A stretch of DNA of 64,000 bases from an uncultured Rikenellaceae bacterium (GCA_947038405.1 CAMQVY010000006.1:21842-85841), one strand, 5' to 3'. Shown: positions 1 to 9,147, counted from the stretch's first letter. Numbers and translations are program-made. Notes: generated from the sequence alone by a model not told the origin.

Positions 1-1
1 A

Positions 2-580
2 AATAACTGTCCAGAATTCATCGTAATTGGAGAAGCTCCTGATGGCAGAGAGTTACTATCTCTACTTGAGATTAACACTCCAGATGTAATATTACTAGAT
101 ATTGATATGCCCATTATGGATGGTGCCGAAGCTGCTAAACGTGCAATGAAAGATAATCCTAATGTCAAAATAATCACATTATCAATGCACAGTGATCAAG
201 ATTATTACTTTAAAATGGTCTCATTAGGGGTAAAAGGTTTTCTTCTGAAGAGCTCAAACTTCGATGAGGTAAAACTTGCAATCACAACTGTTGCTAGTGG
301 AGGAAGTTATTTTTCGCAAGAACTTCTATGTGATCTTGTCGGAAGTCTGAAGAGCATCGATAAATGTGATGATGACTCTTGCGAGACTCTATCTCAAAGG
401 GAACTAGAGATATTGCTACTCATATGTAAAGGGTTGTCCAACAATGAAATTGCAGAGAAACTATACATATCAAAGAGAACAGTAGATAAACATAGAGCCA
501 ACATTCTGAGCAAAACAAATAGTAAGAATACAGCTAACCTCGTAGTTTACTCAATAAAAAACAATCTAGTTGAAATATAG
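2..580 (+). CDS. LuxR/NarL-family response regulator, 5' end outside window
   Basis: DNA-binding response regulator, probably the output half of a two-component system. The open frame runs from the first complete codon at position 2, so the start lies before the window and roughly 20 residues are missing. A receiver domain is visible, with the phospho-acceptor Asp at codon 98-100 (LLDIDMP) and the conserved Lys in FLLKSS. It is followed by a LuxR-type helix-turn-helix (LSQRELEIL, then SNNEIAEKL and KRTVDKHR) that ends at the C-terminus. The first internal Met (position 107) lies after the phosphorylation site, so a start there is unlikely. The cognate kinase is not in the window and the target genes cannot be inferred. 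Confidence 0.9.
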   Translation, partial: NNCPEFIVIGEAPDGRELLSLLEINTPDVILLDIDMPIMDGAEAAKRAMKDNPNVKIITLSMHSDQDYYFKMVSLGVKGFLLKSSNFDEVKLAITTVASGGSYFSQELLCDLVGSLKSIDKCDDDSCETLSQRELEILLLICKGLSNNEIAEKLYISKRTVDKHRANILSKTNSKNTANLVVYSIKNNLVEI

Positions 581-587
581 GAAATAA

Positions 588-625
588 TTATTCACTGCAT
601 ACGCACAACTAGTAGATGTCAATTC
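588..625 (-). repeat. Degenerate copy F of the GC-rich intergenic repeat family
   Basis: On the minus strand this stretch resembles the conserved half of the copy at 9843-9940: a GAAyTG start, a TCTrC block, then GCGTATGCAGTGAA against GCGTGGTCGCAGTGAA. The GC-rich core is lost. It lies between the convergent ends of the response regulator and rpmE2. The alignment was made by eye with gaps, so this is the least certain member. Confidence 0.35.
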
Positions 626-641
626 CATCAAAATTAGATAC

Positions 642-679
642 AAAAAAAAAGTCTCTCTAAATAAATTAGAGAGACTTTT
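642..679. terminator. Bidirectional Rho-independent terminator
   Basis: A perfect 10-bp stem (651-660 with 666-675, GTCTCTCTAA and its complement) has a 5-nt loop. It is flanked by an A-tract on the left and TTTT on the right, so it can stop transcripts from both sides. It sits between the convergent response regulator and rpmE2 genes. Confidence 0.88.
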
Positions 680-702
680 AACCTAAAGTGATTATGTAAA
701 AT

Positions 703-972
703 CTATTTTACGTCACTTCTCTTATCGTAATGCTTTTGATAGCGAGTCATAAACTTATCAACGCGACCTGCAGTATCAACAAGTTTCATCTTACCAGTAT
801 AGAACGGGTGAGAAGAGCTTGAGATCTCCATTTTGTACACGGGATAGGTTTCGCCATTCACTTCTAGAGTCTCTTTAGACTGTACGGCGGACCTGCACAA
901 AAACACTTCATTATTAGACATATCTTTGAATGCTACCAAACGATAATTTTCAGGATGAATTCCTTTTTTCAT
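703..972 (-). CDS. rpmE2: 50S ribosomal protein L31, type B
   Basis: Protein of the large ribosomal subunit, 89 residues. The sequence starts MKKGIHPENY and carries the type B features HPFYTGK and VDKFMTRYQKHY near the C-terminus. The zinc-binding Cys set of type A L31 is absent, so this is the zinc-independent paralogue that many bacteria express under zinc limitation. No second L31 is in the window, so whether it is the only copy is unknown. A good Bacteroidota promoter lies 35 bases upstream, so it can be transcribed independently of the DUF4491 gene behind it. Confidence 0.96.
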   Translation of the reverse strand: MKKGIHPENYRLVAFKDMSNNEVFLCRSAVQSKETLEVNGETYPVYKMEISSSSHPFYTGKMKLVDTAGRVDKFMTRYQKHYDKRSDVK

Positions 973-1006
973 GTTGTGTGTTTTTTAATTGTGTAATATT
1001 AGGCTG

Positions 1007-1037
1007 CAAAGATATTAATAAATTTTCAATAAACAAT
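1007..1037 (-). promoter_or_regulatory. Bacteroidota-type promoter of rpmE2
   Basis: On the minus strand, -7 box TATCTTTG (1007-1014) fits TAnnTTTG exactly. A -33 box ATTG (1034-1037) lies 19 bases upstream, the usual spacing in this phylum. Confidence 0.7.
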
Positions 1038-1072
1038 GCTTTCCTACTCTATATTATATTTTTTATTCTCTG

Positions 1073-1366
1073 TTATCTCTTTTTCTTCGGATTCGCAGGG
1101 AACCACCCTTTTTTCACTCTTTCACGTTGTTCGAAAACCTCTTTTATAGTCCAAAATGATGAAAATGAAAACACACCTAATATAGCCGATATTGCAATAT
1201 CATCAACAATAATAGATAGTCCTAATCCAATAATACCCGTAATTAAAAATATCCACCAGCATTTGACACCCCAATAATACTCAGCCTTAACAACAATTGG
1301 ATGAAAAAGCCCTATAATTAGGAACGTTGCGAGACCAATAAATATACCATTTATATTTATATCCAT
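1073..1366 (-). CDS. DUF4491 family small membrane protein
   Basis: Small integral membrane protein of 97 residues, recognised as DUF4491 from the pattern IGLATFLIIGLFHPIVVK, then a Trp-rich stretch (CWWIF), and the basic ending KKGWFPANPKKK. About three hydrophobic segments are visible (near residues 5-25, 36-53 and 57-75). The family occurs mainly in Bacteroidota and has no established function. It lies 31 bases after deoC on the same strand and 100 bases before rpmE2, so it is probably cotranscribed with deoC. Nothing in the sequence suggests a catalytic site. Confidence 0.82.
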   Translation of the reverse strand: MDININGIFIGLATFLIIGLFHPIVVKAEYYWGVKCWWIFLITGIIGLGLSIIVDDIAISAILGVFSFSSFWTIKEVFEQRERVKKGWFPANPKKKR

Positions 1367-1397
1367 GATTACATATTACCTTATATTAATAAATCAC

Positions 1398-2276
1398 CTA
1401 AAAGTAGGCTATATCTTTACTCTCAATTGCCGATAATATATTATTAGCAGCTGAACTAGTCCCAATTCTAAATAGATCTGACGACAACCACTCCTCCCCT
1501 AATATACTCTCTACTATAGTATAGTATAAAGCGGCATCTTGAGCCGTTTTAACTCCTCCAGCAACTTTGAATCCAACCATACGACCTGTTTTCTCAAAGT
1601 ACTCTTTGATAGCTTGACACATAATAATTGCAGCTTCTGGAGTTGCAGCAGAATCAACTTTACCCGTTGATGTTTTAATAAAGTCTGCACCAGCTAACAT
1701 AGCTAATAGCGAAGCATTGCGAATTAGTTCAGGCGTTTTTAGCACACCACACTCTATAATAACTTTCAAAATAACCTCAGCACCGACTTCAACACCAATC
1801 GTCTCTATTTCATTTGCAAGTTGCTCATAATCTCCTCCAAGTAGCTGTCCGACATTAATAACAATATCTATCTCATCAGCACCGTTCTCAACAGCCATGG
1901 CAGTCTCCAACATTTTAACCTCAACATATGTTTGAGATGATGGGAATCCTCCAGACACACTAGTAATAGAGATACTCGACTCACCAACTACCAATCCGAC
2001 AGCATCAACAAATAGTGGATATACACAAATTGAAGCTACATTTGGTATTGCTGGGAAGTTTATCGGAAACTGAACAACTTTAGTAGTAAATTCAGTTATA
2101 GATTCAACAGAATCAGAAACATTTAAAGATGTTAAATCAATACAGCTATAACAAATTTTATACACATCAGGATTACAATTCTTTGCAGAGATACTCTTCA
2201 CCTCTTTGACCAAATCACTCACTTGTTGTTGAGTCGATACTACGCCGTACTCTTTTAATCTACCTGTATATTCCAT
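1398..2276 (-). CDS. deoC: Deoxyribose-phosphate aldolase
   Basis: Cleaves 2-deoxyribose 5-phosphate to acetaldehyde and glyceraldehyde 3-phosphate in deoxynucleoside breakdown. The Schiff-base Lys is in FIKTSTGK (about residue 201), with the other conserved blocks EIDIVINVG and GFKVAGGVKT. The frame is open to a GTG at 2297, but the ATG at 2276 gives MEYTGRLKEYG and is preferred, for 292 residues. At this length it has an N-terminal extension compared with the roughly 220-260 residue enzymes of many bacteria, as I expect in Bacteroidota. It heads a minus-strand group with DUF4491. The punA gene at 54531 belongs to related nucleoside metabolism but is far away. Confidence 0.93.
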   Translation of the reverse strand: MEYTGRLKEYGVVSTQQQVSDLVKEVKSISAKNCNPDVYKICYSCIDLTSLNVSDSVESITEFTTKVVQFPINFPAIPNVASICVYPLFVDAVGLVVGESSISITSVSGGFPSSQTYVEVKMLETAMAVENGADEIDIVINVGQLLGGDYEQLANEIETIGVEVGAEVILKVIIECGVLKTPELIRNASLLAMLAGADFIKTSTGKVDSAATPEAAIIMCQAIKEYFEKTGRMVGFKVAGGVKTAQDAALYYTIVESILGEEWLSSDLFRIGTSSAANNILSAIESKDIAYF

Positions 2277-2581
2277 AACTAAACATATTTTTTTCACTAT
2301 ATCCTAAGTCCTCTCAATATTTAGAGTCTTAATAACTGCGCAAGATATGTATTTTTTTATAGATTTAGACACACTCTTCTCAGAATTTAATAAAAGTTTT
2401 GCCCCTCAGAGAGTTTACAATACAGTTATATCCACACTCAGAAGATCAATGCAAATTTAAAACAACGAGTAACATAGCCTAATATTGCAATTCAAGTATA
2501 AAAAAAACAATATTTGATCTAATAAAATAGAGAAAATATCTATTTTTCATCTCTAAAGTTTTTTTTTTATAAATATATATA
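2277..2581. other. Intergenic region between deoC and the his leader
   Basis: About 300 bases of AT-rich sequence between the divergent deoC and his transcripts. A possible minus-strand -7 box TAAATTTG lies at 2452-2459, but I see no -33 partner. I see no ORF, RNA gene or terminator here. Confidence 0.6.
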
Positions 2582-2589
2582 TACCTTTG
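2582..2589 (+). promoter_or_regulatory. Promoter of the his operon (-7 box)
   Basis: TACCTTTG fits the Bacteroidota -7 consensus TAnnTTTG exactly. It would start transcription near 2596, about 17 bases before the leader peptide ATG. The -33 region is a T-tract (around 2560-2568) without a clean TTTG. Confidence 0.7.
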
Positions 2590-2612
2590 TGTATATAATA
2601 CAAGTAGAAAAT

Positions 2613-2669
2613 ATGACAATTCAAATCCACATACATCATTGCATCCATCATCCTCTTCATTTGAGGTAG
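2613..2669 (+). CDS. hisL: His operon leader peptide, 18 residues
   Basis: A short ORF starting with ATG and ending in TAG that encodes MTIQIHIHHCIHHPLHLR. Six of its 18 residues are His, packed between residues 6 and 16. It lies directly upstream of a terminator that precedes hisG. Such density of one amino acid is the mark of an attenuation leader that senses charged tRNA-His. The region upstream is A-rich with no Shine-Dalgarno sequence, as is usual in this phylum. Confidence 0.9.
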   Translation: MTIQIHIHHCIHHPLHLR

Positions 2670-2713
2670 GTTTTGCTGTGTATATGTAGTTTTAAGTTGC
2701 ATTGATATAGTTC

Positions 2714-2746
2714 AGAGCCCACCTCATAAGAGGTGGGCTCTTTTTT
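2714..2746 (+). terminator. Attenuator terminator before hisG
   Basis: A perfect 12-bp stem (2714-2725 with 2730-2741, AGAGCCCACCTC and its complement) has the tetraloop ATAA and is followed by a T-run. It lies 28 bases before the hisG ATG and is the regulated terminator of the his leader. Confidence 0.93.
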
Positions 2747-2773
2747 GTTTAACAACACATTAAAAATAATAAT

Positions 2774-3625
2774 ATGATAAGATTAGCAATTCAAGCAAAA
2801 GGTAGACTTAATGAAGATAGTACTGAACTATTGAAAGAAGCAGGAATGTCTGTAGGAAAAAGTAAGCGTAAATTACTAACCCAATCAGCAGATTTCCCAA
2901 TTGAAGTACTATATCTACGTGACGATGATATTCCTCAAGCAGTAGCAATGGGTATTGCAGATATCGGAATTGTTGGAATGAATGAGGTTTCTGAGAAGGA
3001 ACAAGATGTTGATATTGCTCATAAGCTAGGATTTAGTAAATGTCGTATATCATTAGCTATTCCAAGAGAAGATGAGTACAATGGAACTTCATATTTTAAT
3101 GGTAAAAGAGTTGCAACATCATATCCTAAAATTTTAGCACAATATTTCGCAGAGCAAGGTATTACAGCTGAGATTCATGAAATTTCGGGATCAGTAGAGG
3201 TTGCGCCATCGGTAGGTATGGCAGATGCTATCTTTGACATCGTTAGTTCTGGAAGCACTCTAGTTACTAATGGATTGAAAGAGGTTGAAAAGGTATTCTT
3301 CTCTGAGGCTGTAATAGTAGCAAATAAAAATTTAAGTGACGAAAACAAAGCTCTACTAGAGCAGATGTTATTCAGATTTGAATCAATCGAAAGAAGTCAA
3401 GGGATGAAATATGTCCTAATGAATATACCATGTGATAGAGTTGATGCTGCTGTGGCGATTCTTCCTGGAATGAAGAGTCCAACGATACTACCTTTGGCAC
3501 AAGAGGGATGGTGTTCACTTCACGCTGTGATTAAAGATAGTGAATTATGGCAAAAAATTGAGGAGTTAAAGAGCGTTGATGCAGAAGATATCCTGATATT
3601 AGCACTTGAAAAGATGATACGATGA
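2774..3625 (+). CDS. hisG: ATP phosphoribosyltransferase, long form
   Basis: First and feedback-controlled step of histidine synthesis: joins ATP and PRPP to phosphoribosyl-ATP. At 283 residues this is the long form, with two catalytic lobes and a C-terminal ACT-like domain (roughly residues 210-283) that binds histidine, so no HisZ partner is needed, and none is seen. The PRPP loop is DIVSSGSTLVTNG (about residues 155-167). It is the first structural gene after the attenuator. Its last bases overlap the hisD start (ATGA), which points to translational coupling. Confidence 0.97.
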   Translation: MIRLAIQAKGRLNEDSTELLKEAGMSVGKSKRKLLTQSADFPIEVLYLRDDDIPQAVAMGIADIGIVGMNEVSEKEQDVDIAHKLGFSKCRISLAIPREDEYNGTSYFNGKRVATSYPKILAQYFAEQGITAEIHEISGSVEVAPSVGMADAIFDIVSSGSTLVTNGLKEVEKVFFSEAVIVANKNLSDENKALLEQMLFRFESIERSQGMKYVLMNIPCDRVDAAVAILPGMKSPTILPLAQEGWCSLHAVIKDSELWQKIEELKSVDAEDILILALEKMIR

Positions 3626-4905
3626 TTAATATATTTACATATCCATCCAGAGAAGATTGGAGTAAACTACAAGAGCGTGCAATGTTCGACGACTCTATCA
3701 TAGAGAGTAGAGTTAAAGAGATCGTTGAGAGGGTTAAAAAAGATGGTGACAAAGCAATATTTGAACTATCAAAGAGTATTGACAACGTAGAGTTAGAGTC
3801 ACTACAAGCAACTCAGAGAGAGCTTAAACTCTCATTTGGCACTGTTGCATCCGACCTAAAGGATGCAATGGAGGTTGCAATGTCAAATATTTGGAAATTC
3901 CACTCAGCACAGATACCCAAAGAGATCGACATTGAGACTACACAGGGGGTTCGATGTGTGCAAAGAGCTATCCCAATAGAGAGAGTTGGATTGTACATCC
4001 CAGGTGGCAGTGCTCCGCTATTGTCTACAGTATTAATGTTGGCAATCCCTGCACGAGTTGCAGGGTGCAAGAGCATTACACTATGCACACCACCACGTAG
4101 TGACGGAACAATTGCACCAGAGATACTCTATGCTGCATCACTTTGTGGTGTTGACAATATATATAAAATTGGAGGTGCACAAGCTATTGCAGCAATGGCA
4201 TATGGTACAGAGACAATTGGTAAGGTTGATAAAATTTTCGGACCTGGTAATAGATATGTAACTAAAGCGAAGCAGATGCTTGGTCTATCACAAGTTGCCA
4301 TAGATATGCCAGCAGGACCTTCAGAGGTTATGGTACTAGCGGATTCGACTTCTCAATCTAATTTTGTTGCATCAGATTTACTATCACAGGTTGAGCATGG
4401 AGGAGATAGTCAAGCAATTTTAGTTACCAACTCTATGGATATTGCCAAAGAGGTTCAACTTTGCGTTGAAGAGCAACTGAAAGGTCTTTCAAGAGAGGTA
4501 ATCGCCTCACAAGCACTTGACAATAGTAAGATTATAGTGATTGAGAACGAGAGTGAGATGATCGAGTTTGCAAACACATATGCGTCAGAGCACCTTATTA
4601 TATCAATGAACAATCCATGGGAAATAGCATCAAAGATAACTGCTGCGGGTAGTATATTTATAGGAAACTACACACCTGAAAGTGCGGGAGACTACGCTTC
4701 AGGAACAAACCATACTCTACCAACAGCAGGTTGGGCAAAATCTTTCAGTGGAGTCAACATAGATAGTTTTGTAAGGAAAGTTACAATACAAGAGGCTACT
4801 AAGCAAGGTCTAGAGAATTTAGGTAAAACAATTACAACAATGGCATATGCTGAGGGTCTTACCGCTCACGCTGAAGCTGTTAATATAAGACTAAAGGAGG
4901 AATAA
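3622..4905 (+). CDS. hisD: Histidinol dehydrogenase
   Basis: Catalyses the last two steps of the pathway, oxidising L-histidinol through the aldehyde to L-histidine with NAD and zinc. At 427 residues it has the usual length. The catalytic Glu-His pair is at residues 323-324 (SEHLI), and the conserved blocks GPSEVMVLAD and QVEHGGDSQA are present. The start overlaps hisG by four bases, and hisC follows after three bases. The order G-D-C-B is common in Bacteroidota his operons. Confidence 0.97.
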   Translation: MINIFTYPSREDWSKLQERAMFDDSIIESRVKEIVERVKKDGDKAIFELSKSIDNVELESLQATQRELKLSFGTVASDLKDAMEVAMSNIWKFHSAQIPKEIDIETTQGVRCVQRAIPIERVGLYIPGGSAPLLSTVLMLAIPARVAGCKSITLCTPPRSDGTIAPEILYAASLCGVDNIYKIGGAQAIAAMAYGTETIGKVDKIFGPGNRYVTKAKQMLGLSQVAIDMPAGPSEVMVLADSTSQSNFVASDLLSQVEHGGDSQAILVTNSMDIAKEVQLCVEEQLKGLSREVIASQALDNSKIIVIENESEMIEFANTYASEHLIISMNNPWEIASKITAAGSIFIGNYTPESAGDYASGTNHTLPTAGWAKSFSGVNIDSFVRKVTIQEATKQGLENLGKTITTMAYAEGLTAHAEAVNIRLKEE

Positions 4906-4908
4906 GTT

Positions 4909-5940
4909 ATGTTTGATATTCGCAAAAAGATGCGTGGCAATATACTAAATCTAGCTCCATACTCAACTGCAAGAGATGAATACCAGGGCGATTTGGGAGT
5001 CTACTTAGATGCTAATGAGAATCCATATGAGAATGGATATAACCGCTACCCTGACCCGCATCAAATAGAACTTAAAAAATCTATTGGTAAGTTAAAAGGG
5101 GTTAACGTAGAGAACATCTTTGTTGGCAACGGAAGTGATGAGGCGATAGATTTAGTCTTTAGGGTCTTTTGTGAGCCTAGACTAGATAATGTTGTTTGTA
5201 TTGCACCAAGCTACGGAATGTATAAAGTCTCGGCATCTATTAATGACGTAGAGGTTCGTGAAGTACAGCTAGAGTCTGATTTTTCGGTAGATGTAACAAA
5301 GTTACTATCTGCATGTGATGACTCTACAAAAGCGATATTTTTATGTTCACCTAACAACCCAACAGGAAATGATATCCCTCGAAGTGTTATATTAGAGATA
5401 TTAGAGAAATTTGATGGTGTTGTTGTGGTTGATGAGGCATATATTGACTTTTCGGAGCAAGCATCACTAATCGAGGATTTAGACAACTACAACAATCTTA
5501 TTGTACTACAAACCTTATCAAAGGCTTGGGGTTTAGCAGGACTAAGATTAGGGTTGGCATTTGCGTGTGCAGATACAATCACGATAATGTCAAGAGTAAA
5601 ATATCCATATAACATTAATGTAACGACTCAAAACATCGTACTAGAGCAGCTACAAGAGAGCCGAAGTGCACAGATAGAGGAGATTGTTAGTGAACGCAAA
5701 TTGCTTTTTGATGAGTTAAGTAAACTTTCAATTGTAAAGAAGATATATCCATCGAGTGCAAATTTCCTTTTAGTGGAGGTTGAAGAGCCAAAAGCGATAT
5801 ACAACAGCTTAATAGAGCTAGGAATTATAGTTAGAGATCGCAGCTCTGTTATTGGATGTAGCGGATGTTTGCGCATAACAATTGGAACACCTCAAGAGAA
5901 TTTAATGACATTGAATAGCTTAAAAGAGCTAAGTAAATAG
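4909..5940 (+). CDS. hisC: Histidinol-phosphate aminotransferase
   Basis: PLP enzyme of the class I/II aminotransferase fold that converts imidazole acetol phosphate to histidinol phosphate with glutamate as amino donor. The PLP Lys is residue 205 in TLSKAWGLAG, and the cofactor-binding motifs CSPNNPTGN and VVDEAYIDF are intact. At 343 residues it matches the family. A purine-rich AAGGAGGA stretch ends hisD just upstream and may serve as a ribosome binding site. It is tightly packed between hisD (3-base gap) and hisB (6-base gap). Confidence 0.97.
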   Translation: MFDIRKKMRGNILNLAPYSTARDEYQGDLGVYLDANENPYENGYNRYPDPHQIELKKSIGKLKGVNVENIFVGNGSDEAIDLVFRVFCEPRLDNVVCIAPSYGMYKVSASINDVEVREVQLESDFSVDVTKLLSACDDSTKAIFLCSPNNPTGNDIPRSVILEILEKFDGVVVVDEAYIDFSEQASLIEDLDNYNNLIVLQTLSKAWGLAGLRLGLAFACADTITIMSRVKYPYNINVTTQNIVLEQLQESRSAQIEEIVSERKLLFDELSKLSIVKKIYPSSANFLLVEVEEPKAIYNSLIELGIIVRDRSSVIGCSGCLRITIGTPQENLMTLNSLKELSK

Positions 5941-5946
5941 TAAGTT

Positions 5947-7083
5947 ATGGAGATTATAAAGAGAAGAGCATTAATCATAGATCGTGATGGAACTATAATC
6001 ACAGAGCCCCCTATTGATTATCAAATTGACTCATTAGAGAAGTTAGAGTTTGTACCAAGAGCAATATCATCACTAGCGATGTTATCCAATCTTGATTACG
6101 AGTTTGTAATGGCATCAAATCAAGATGGATTGGGCACATCATCATTTCCAGAGGATACCTTTTGGGGAGCTCAAAATAAGATGATGAAGACATTAGAGGG
6201 TGAAGGTATAACGTTTGATGATGTTCTTATAGATAAGAGTTTTGAAGAAGAGAACGCTCCAACACGTAAACCACGCACAGGAATGTTCTCAAAATATATG
6301 ACACCTGAGTATGATTTAGCGGGAAGTTTTGTAATCGGAGATAGAGTTACAGATATTATTCTAGCAAAAAACCTTGGTGCAAAGGGGATCTTAATGCAGA
6401 AGCCAGAAGTTGGAGTTGAGATGTTAGAGAGCGCATCATGTAGTGATGTTTGTTGTTTAATATCCGACGATTGGACGGAGATTGCAGAGTACATAAGATG
6501 TGGAGCGCGCACAGCAACTGTTGTGAGAGATACACGAGAGACTAAAATTTCATCTTCTATTGATTTAGATGGCAGAGGAAACTCAAATATAGATACAGGA
6601 TTGAACTTCCTCAATCATATGATTGAACAGATAGTACACCATGCAGGAGTATCACTAGAATTAGTTGCAAAGGGAGACCTTCACGTTGACGAACACCACA
6701 CAATGGAAGATGTTGCTATTGTATTGGGAGAGCTAGTATCGACTGCCCTGGGAGACAAGAGAGGTATTGAACGCTACGGATATGCACTTCCTATGGATGA
6801 GTGTAGAGCTTTAGTTGTCTTGGATTTTGGAGGAAGAATAGACTTTGATTGGAGAGTTGAATTTTCGAGAGAGATGGTTGGAGATGTTCCTACGGAGATG
6901 TTTTCGCACTTTTTCAAGAGTTTTTCACAATCTGCAAAGTGCAATCTACATATAGAGGCTACGGGAGAGAATGACCACCACAAAATAGAGGGGGTATTCA
7001 AAGCATTTGCAAGAAGTTTAAAGCGCGCCATCAAAAGAGATGCGTTCAAATACGAACTACCAAGTAGCAAAGGGGTATTATGA
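5947..7083 (+). CDS. hisB: Bifunctional histidinol-phosphatase / imidazoleglycerol-phosphate dehydratase
   Basis: Fused enzyme for two non-consecutive pathway steps. Residues 1 to about 170 are a HAD phosphatase (nucleophile motif IDRDGTI, later GDRVTDI) that removes phosphate from histidinol phosphate. Residues from about 180 to 378 are the IGP dehydratase, with the metal-binding blocks HHTMEDVAI and DHHKIEGVF. The fusion is the same type as in enterobacteria and is also usual in Bacteroidota. The 3' end overlaps hisH by four bases. Confidence 0.96.
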   Translation: MEIIKRRALIIDRDGTIITEPPIDYQIDSLEKLEFVPRAISSLAMLSNLDYEFVMASNQDGLGTSSFPEDTFWGAQNKMMKTLEGEGITFDDVLIDKSFEEENAPTRKPRTGMFSKYMTPEYDLAGSFVIGDRVTDIILAKNLGAKGILMQKPEVGVEMLESASCSDVCCLISDDWTEIAEYIRCGARTATVVRDTRETKISSSIDLDGRGNSNIDTGLNFLNHMIEQIVHHAGVSLELVAKGDLHVDEHHTMEDVAIVLGELVSTALGDKRGIERYGYALPMDECRALVVLDFGGRIDFDWRVEFSREMVGDVPTEMFSHFFKSFSQSAKCNLHIEATGENDHHKIEGVFKAFARSLKRAIKRDAFKYELPSSKGVL

Positions 7084-7682
7084 TAGCGATATTAGACTAC
7101 TCTGCTGGAAATATTAGATCTGTAATGGATGCTGTACATAGAGTTGGATGTGATGCAATTATCACATCTGATCCTGCGGAGATCAGACGTGCAGATAAGT
7201 TAATTATACCTGGAGTTGGAGCAGCCTCAGTTGCTATGGATTCATTAAAGAGCCTTGGACTAGACAAACTAATCCCGACCCTTACACAACCCGTTTTGGG
7301 CATATGTATTGGACTTCAACTTATGTGTAAACATAGTGAAGAGGGAGACATTGAGTGTATGGGTATTTTTGATGCAAATGTTACAAAATTCAAACAAGGA
7401 CATCTTGACTCAGATGGTAGATTACTAAAAATCCCTCACATGGGATGGAATAGTGTCAACGAATTGAAGACGCCTCTTTTTGAATCAATAGAGAGCGGTT
7501 CATACTTCTACTATGTTCACTCATATGCTCCAGAGCTATGTGCAGATACAATTGCGACATCAGAACATGGAGTAACTTTTAGCGGGGCACTTAATGTAAA
7601 TAACTTCTATGGCACACAATTCCACCCTGAGAAGAGTGGTGAGGCTGGAGAGAGATTAATCAAAAATTTTCTTAACTTATGA
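7080..7682 (+). CDS. hisH: Imidazole glycerol phosphate synthase, glutaminase subunit
   Basis: Class I glutamine amidotransferase that hydrolyses glutamine and passes ammonia through a tunnel to HisF. The nucleophile is Cys76 in LGICIGLQL, and the His-Glu pair of the triad is in QFHPEKS near the C-terminus. At 200 residues it has normal length. It overlaps hisB and hisA by four bases each. Its partner hisF is two genes downstream, as in most his operons. Confidence 0.97.
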   Translation: MIAILDYSAGNIRSVMDAVHRVGCDAIITSDPAEIRRADKLIIPGVGAASVAMDSLKSLGLDKLIPTLTQPVLGICIGLQLMCKHSEEGDIECMGIFDANVTKFKQGHLDSDGRLLKIPHMGWNSVNELKTPLFESIESGSYFYYVHSYAPELCADTIATSEHGVTFSGALNVNNFYGTQFHPEKSGEAGERLIKNFLNL

Positions 7683-8407
7683 TAGAATTAATTCCTGCAA
7701 TTGATATAATTAATGGGGAGTGCGTACGCCTTTCTCAAGGAGACTACAATAAAAAGAGCACATATTTCAAAGATCCATTAGAGATTGCCAAGCAGTATGA
7801 AGATGTTGGAATCAAGCGTCTACACGTTGTTGATTTAGATGGAGCAAAGTGTTCTACACCAAAAAATCTAGCTGTTTTAGAGCGCATTAGAAGCAATACA
7901 TCCCTAGATATCCAATATGGAGGGGGTATTAAGAGTAGTGAAGCTCTGAGCAGTGTATTTTCAAGTGGAGCAAACAGAGCTATTTGCGGCAGTATTGCAG
8001 TAAAAAGCCCTGAACTATTTAGAGATTGGTTAGCTGCATTTGGCCCTGACAAAATAATCTTAGGTGCAGATATTAAAGATGGATTTGTCTCAACAAACGG
8101 ATGGCTGGAGAACTCTTCAACATCTGTATATGAGTTAATAGACAGCTTTTTGGAGAGTGGATTAACGCAAGTCATCTGTACAGACATATCTAAAGATGGA
8201 ATGTTGCAAGGACCTACTTTCGATCTATATGAAGAGATGCAGAGTCGCTATGATGGAATAAACGTCACAATTAGTGGAGGCATTAGCTCAATGGCAGATA
8301 TTGAGAGATTAAATGATATGAATCTGCGCAGTGTAATCATTGGCAAGGCGATTTATGAAGGTCATATAAAATTGGAGGATCTAAGAGAATGGTTGCAAAG
8401 AGGATAA
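7679..8407 (+). CDS. hisA: ProFAR isomerase
   Basis: Phosphoribosylformimino-5-aminoimidazole carboxamide ribotide isomerase, a half-repeat TIM barrel of 242 residues. The catalytic Asp of the first half is in IPAIDIING (residue 9), and the second is in CTDISKDGM. The phosphate-binding loops YGGGI and ISGGIS are present. It overlaps hisH by four bases and hisF by 19 bases. It is homologous to the following gene hisF; the isomerase assignment rests on its N-terminal [15 protein letters not shown] pattern. Confidence 0.96.
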   Translation: MIELIPAIDIINGECVRLSQGDYNKKSTYFKDPLEIAKQYEDVGIKRLHVVDLDGAKCSTPKNLAVLERIRSNTSLDIQYGGGIKSSEALSSVFSSGANRAICGSIAVKSPELFRDWLAAFGPDKIILGADIKDGFVSTNGWLENSSTSVYELIDSFLESGLTQVICTDISKDGMLQGPTFDLYEEMQSRYDGINVTISGGISSMADIERLNDMNLRSVIIGKAIYEGHIKLEDLREWLQRG

Positions 8408-9144
8408 TTCCATGTCTTGATATAAAGAATGGAGAGACTGTAAAGGGTATTAATTTTTTAGAAATAAAGAGTGTCGGTGATCCGATTGAACTCGCTAGAG
8501 CCTACGCACAACAAGGTGCAGACGAGCTAGTATTTCTGGATATTAGTGCAACAATTGAGCAGCGACAAACTTTTGCTGCACTAGTTGAACGCATTGCTGC
8601 AAATATCAATATCCCTTTCACTGTTGGCGGAGGTATTTCAGCACTAGGAGATGCCGAAAGGTTACTTTTAGCTGGAGCAGACAAAGTATCTGTAAATAGC
8701 GCTGCCGTAAATAGACCTGAGCTTATAAGCGAAATTGCATCACGATATGGTAATCAATTTGTTGTTATAGCAATAGATGCTAAGTGTGTTGATGGCAAAT
8801 GGTGTGTAACGACTCATGGAGGGAGTAAGCTATCCGATAAGGAGCTATTTAGTTGGGCATATGAGGCACAAGAGCGAGGAGCAGGAGAGCTTTTATTCAC
8901 ATCTATGGATCACGATGGAACGAAGAGTGGTTATGCTTGTGACATATACGCTCAGCTATCAGATAAGCTATCAATTCCGATAATAGCATCGGGAGGAGCT
9001 GGGAATGTAGATCATATTGTAGATGTTTTCGAGAAAGGATATGCAGATGCAGCCCTTGCGGCGTCTATATTCCACTATGGAGAGATACTAATCCCAGACC
9101 TAAAAACAGAGCTACTAAGAAAAGGAATCAACGTAAGAAAGTAA
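8389..9144 (+). CDS. hisF: Imidazole glycerol phosphate synthase, cyclase subunit
   Basis: TIM-barrel cyclase that uses ammonia from HisH to form imidazole glycerol phosphate and AICAR. Catalytic Asp residues are in IPCLDIKNG (residue 11) and in FTSMDHDGT. It has 251 residues, the usual size. The start lies 19 bases inside the hisA end; the MVAKRIIPC start fits family N-termini well. After it the tight packing of the operon ends, because a 71-base gap with a palindromic repeat precedes hisIE. Confidence 0.97.
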   Translation: MVAKRIIPCLDIKNGETVKGINFLEIKSVGDPIELARAYAQQGADELVFLDISATIEQRQTFAALVERIAANINIPFTVGGGISALGDAERLLLAGADKVSVNSAAVNRPELISEIASRYGNQFVVIAIDAKCVDGKWCVTTHGGSKLSDKELFSWAYEAQERGAGELLFTSMDHDGTKSGYACDIYAQLSDKLSIPIIASGGAGNVDHIVDVFEKGYADAALAASIFHYGEILIPDLKTELLRKGINVRK

Positions 9145-9147
9145 GTT

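Larger units (their letters stand above)
2596..2746 (+). promoter_or_regulatory. Histidine operon attenuator leader
   Basis: Transcription attenuator controlling hisG and the genes after it. It holds a His-rich leader peptide (2613-2669), an antiterminator and a terminator. Bases 2662-2674 can pair with 2714-2726 (one A-C mismatch, two G-U pairs); this includes the 5' arm of the terminator, so the two structures exclude each other. The leader stop codon (2667-2669) lies inside the antiterminator 5' arm. A ribosome that finishes the peptide would block the antiterminator and favour termination; a ribosome stalled on His codons would leave it free. The pairing is visible in the sequence; the regulatory behaviour is inferred from the classic his attenuator. 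Confidence 0.88.

Noticed and set aside
930..1277. Long plus-strand open frame opposite rpmE2 and DUF4491
   Set aside because: It is antisense to two recognised genes, is Phe/Ile/Ser-rich and has no family features. It is a shadow frame.
2452..2459. TAnnTTTG-like box on the minus strand upstream of deoC
   Set aside because: It is about 175 bases from the deoC start with no -33 partner, so I do not call it a promoter.
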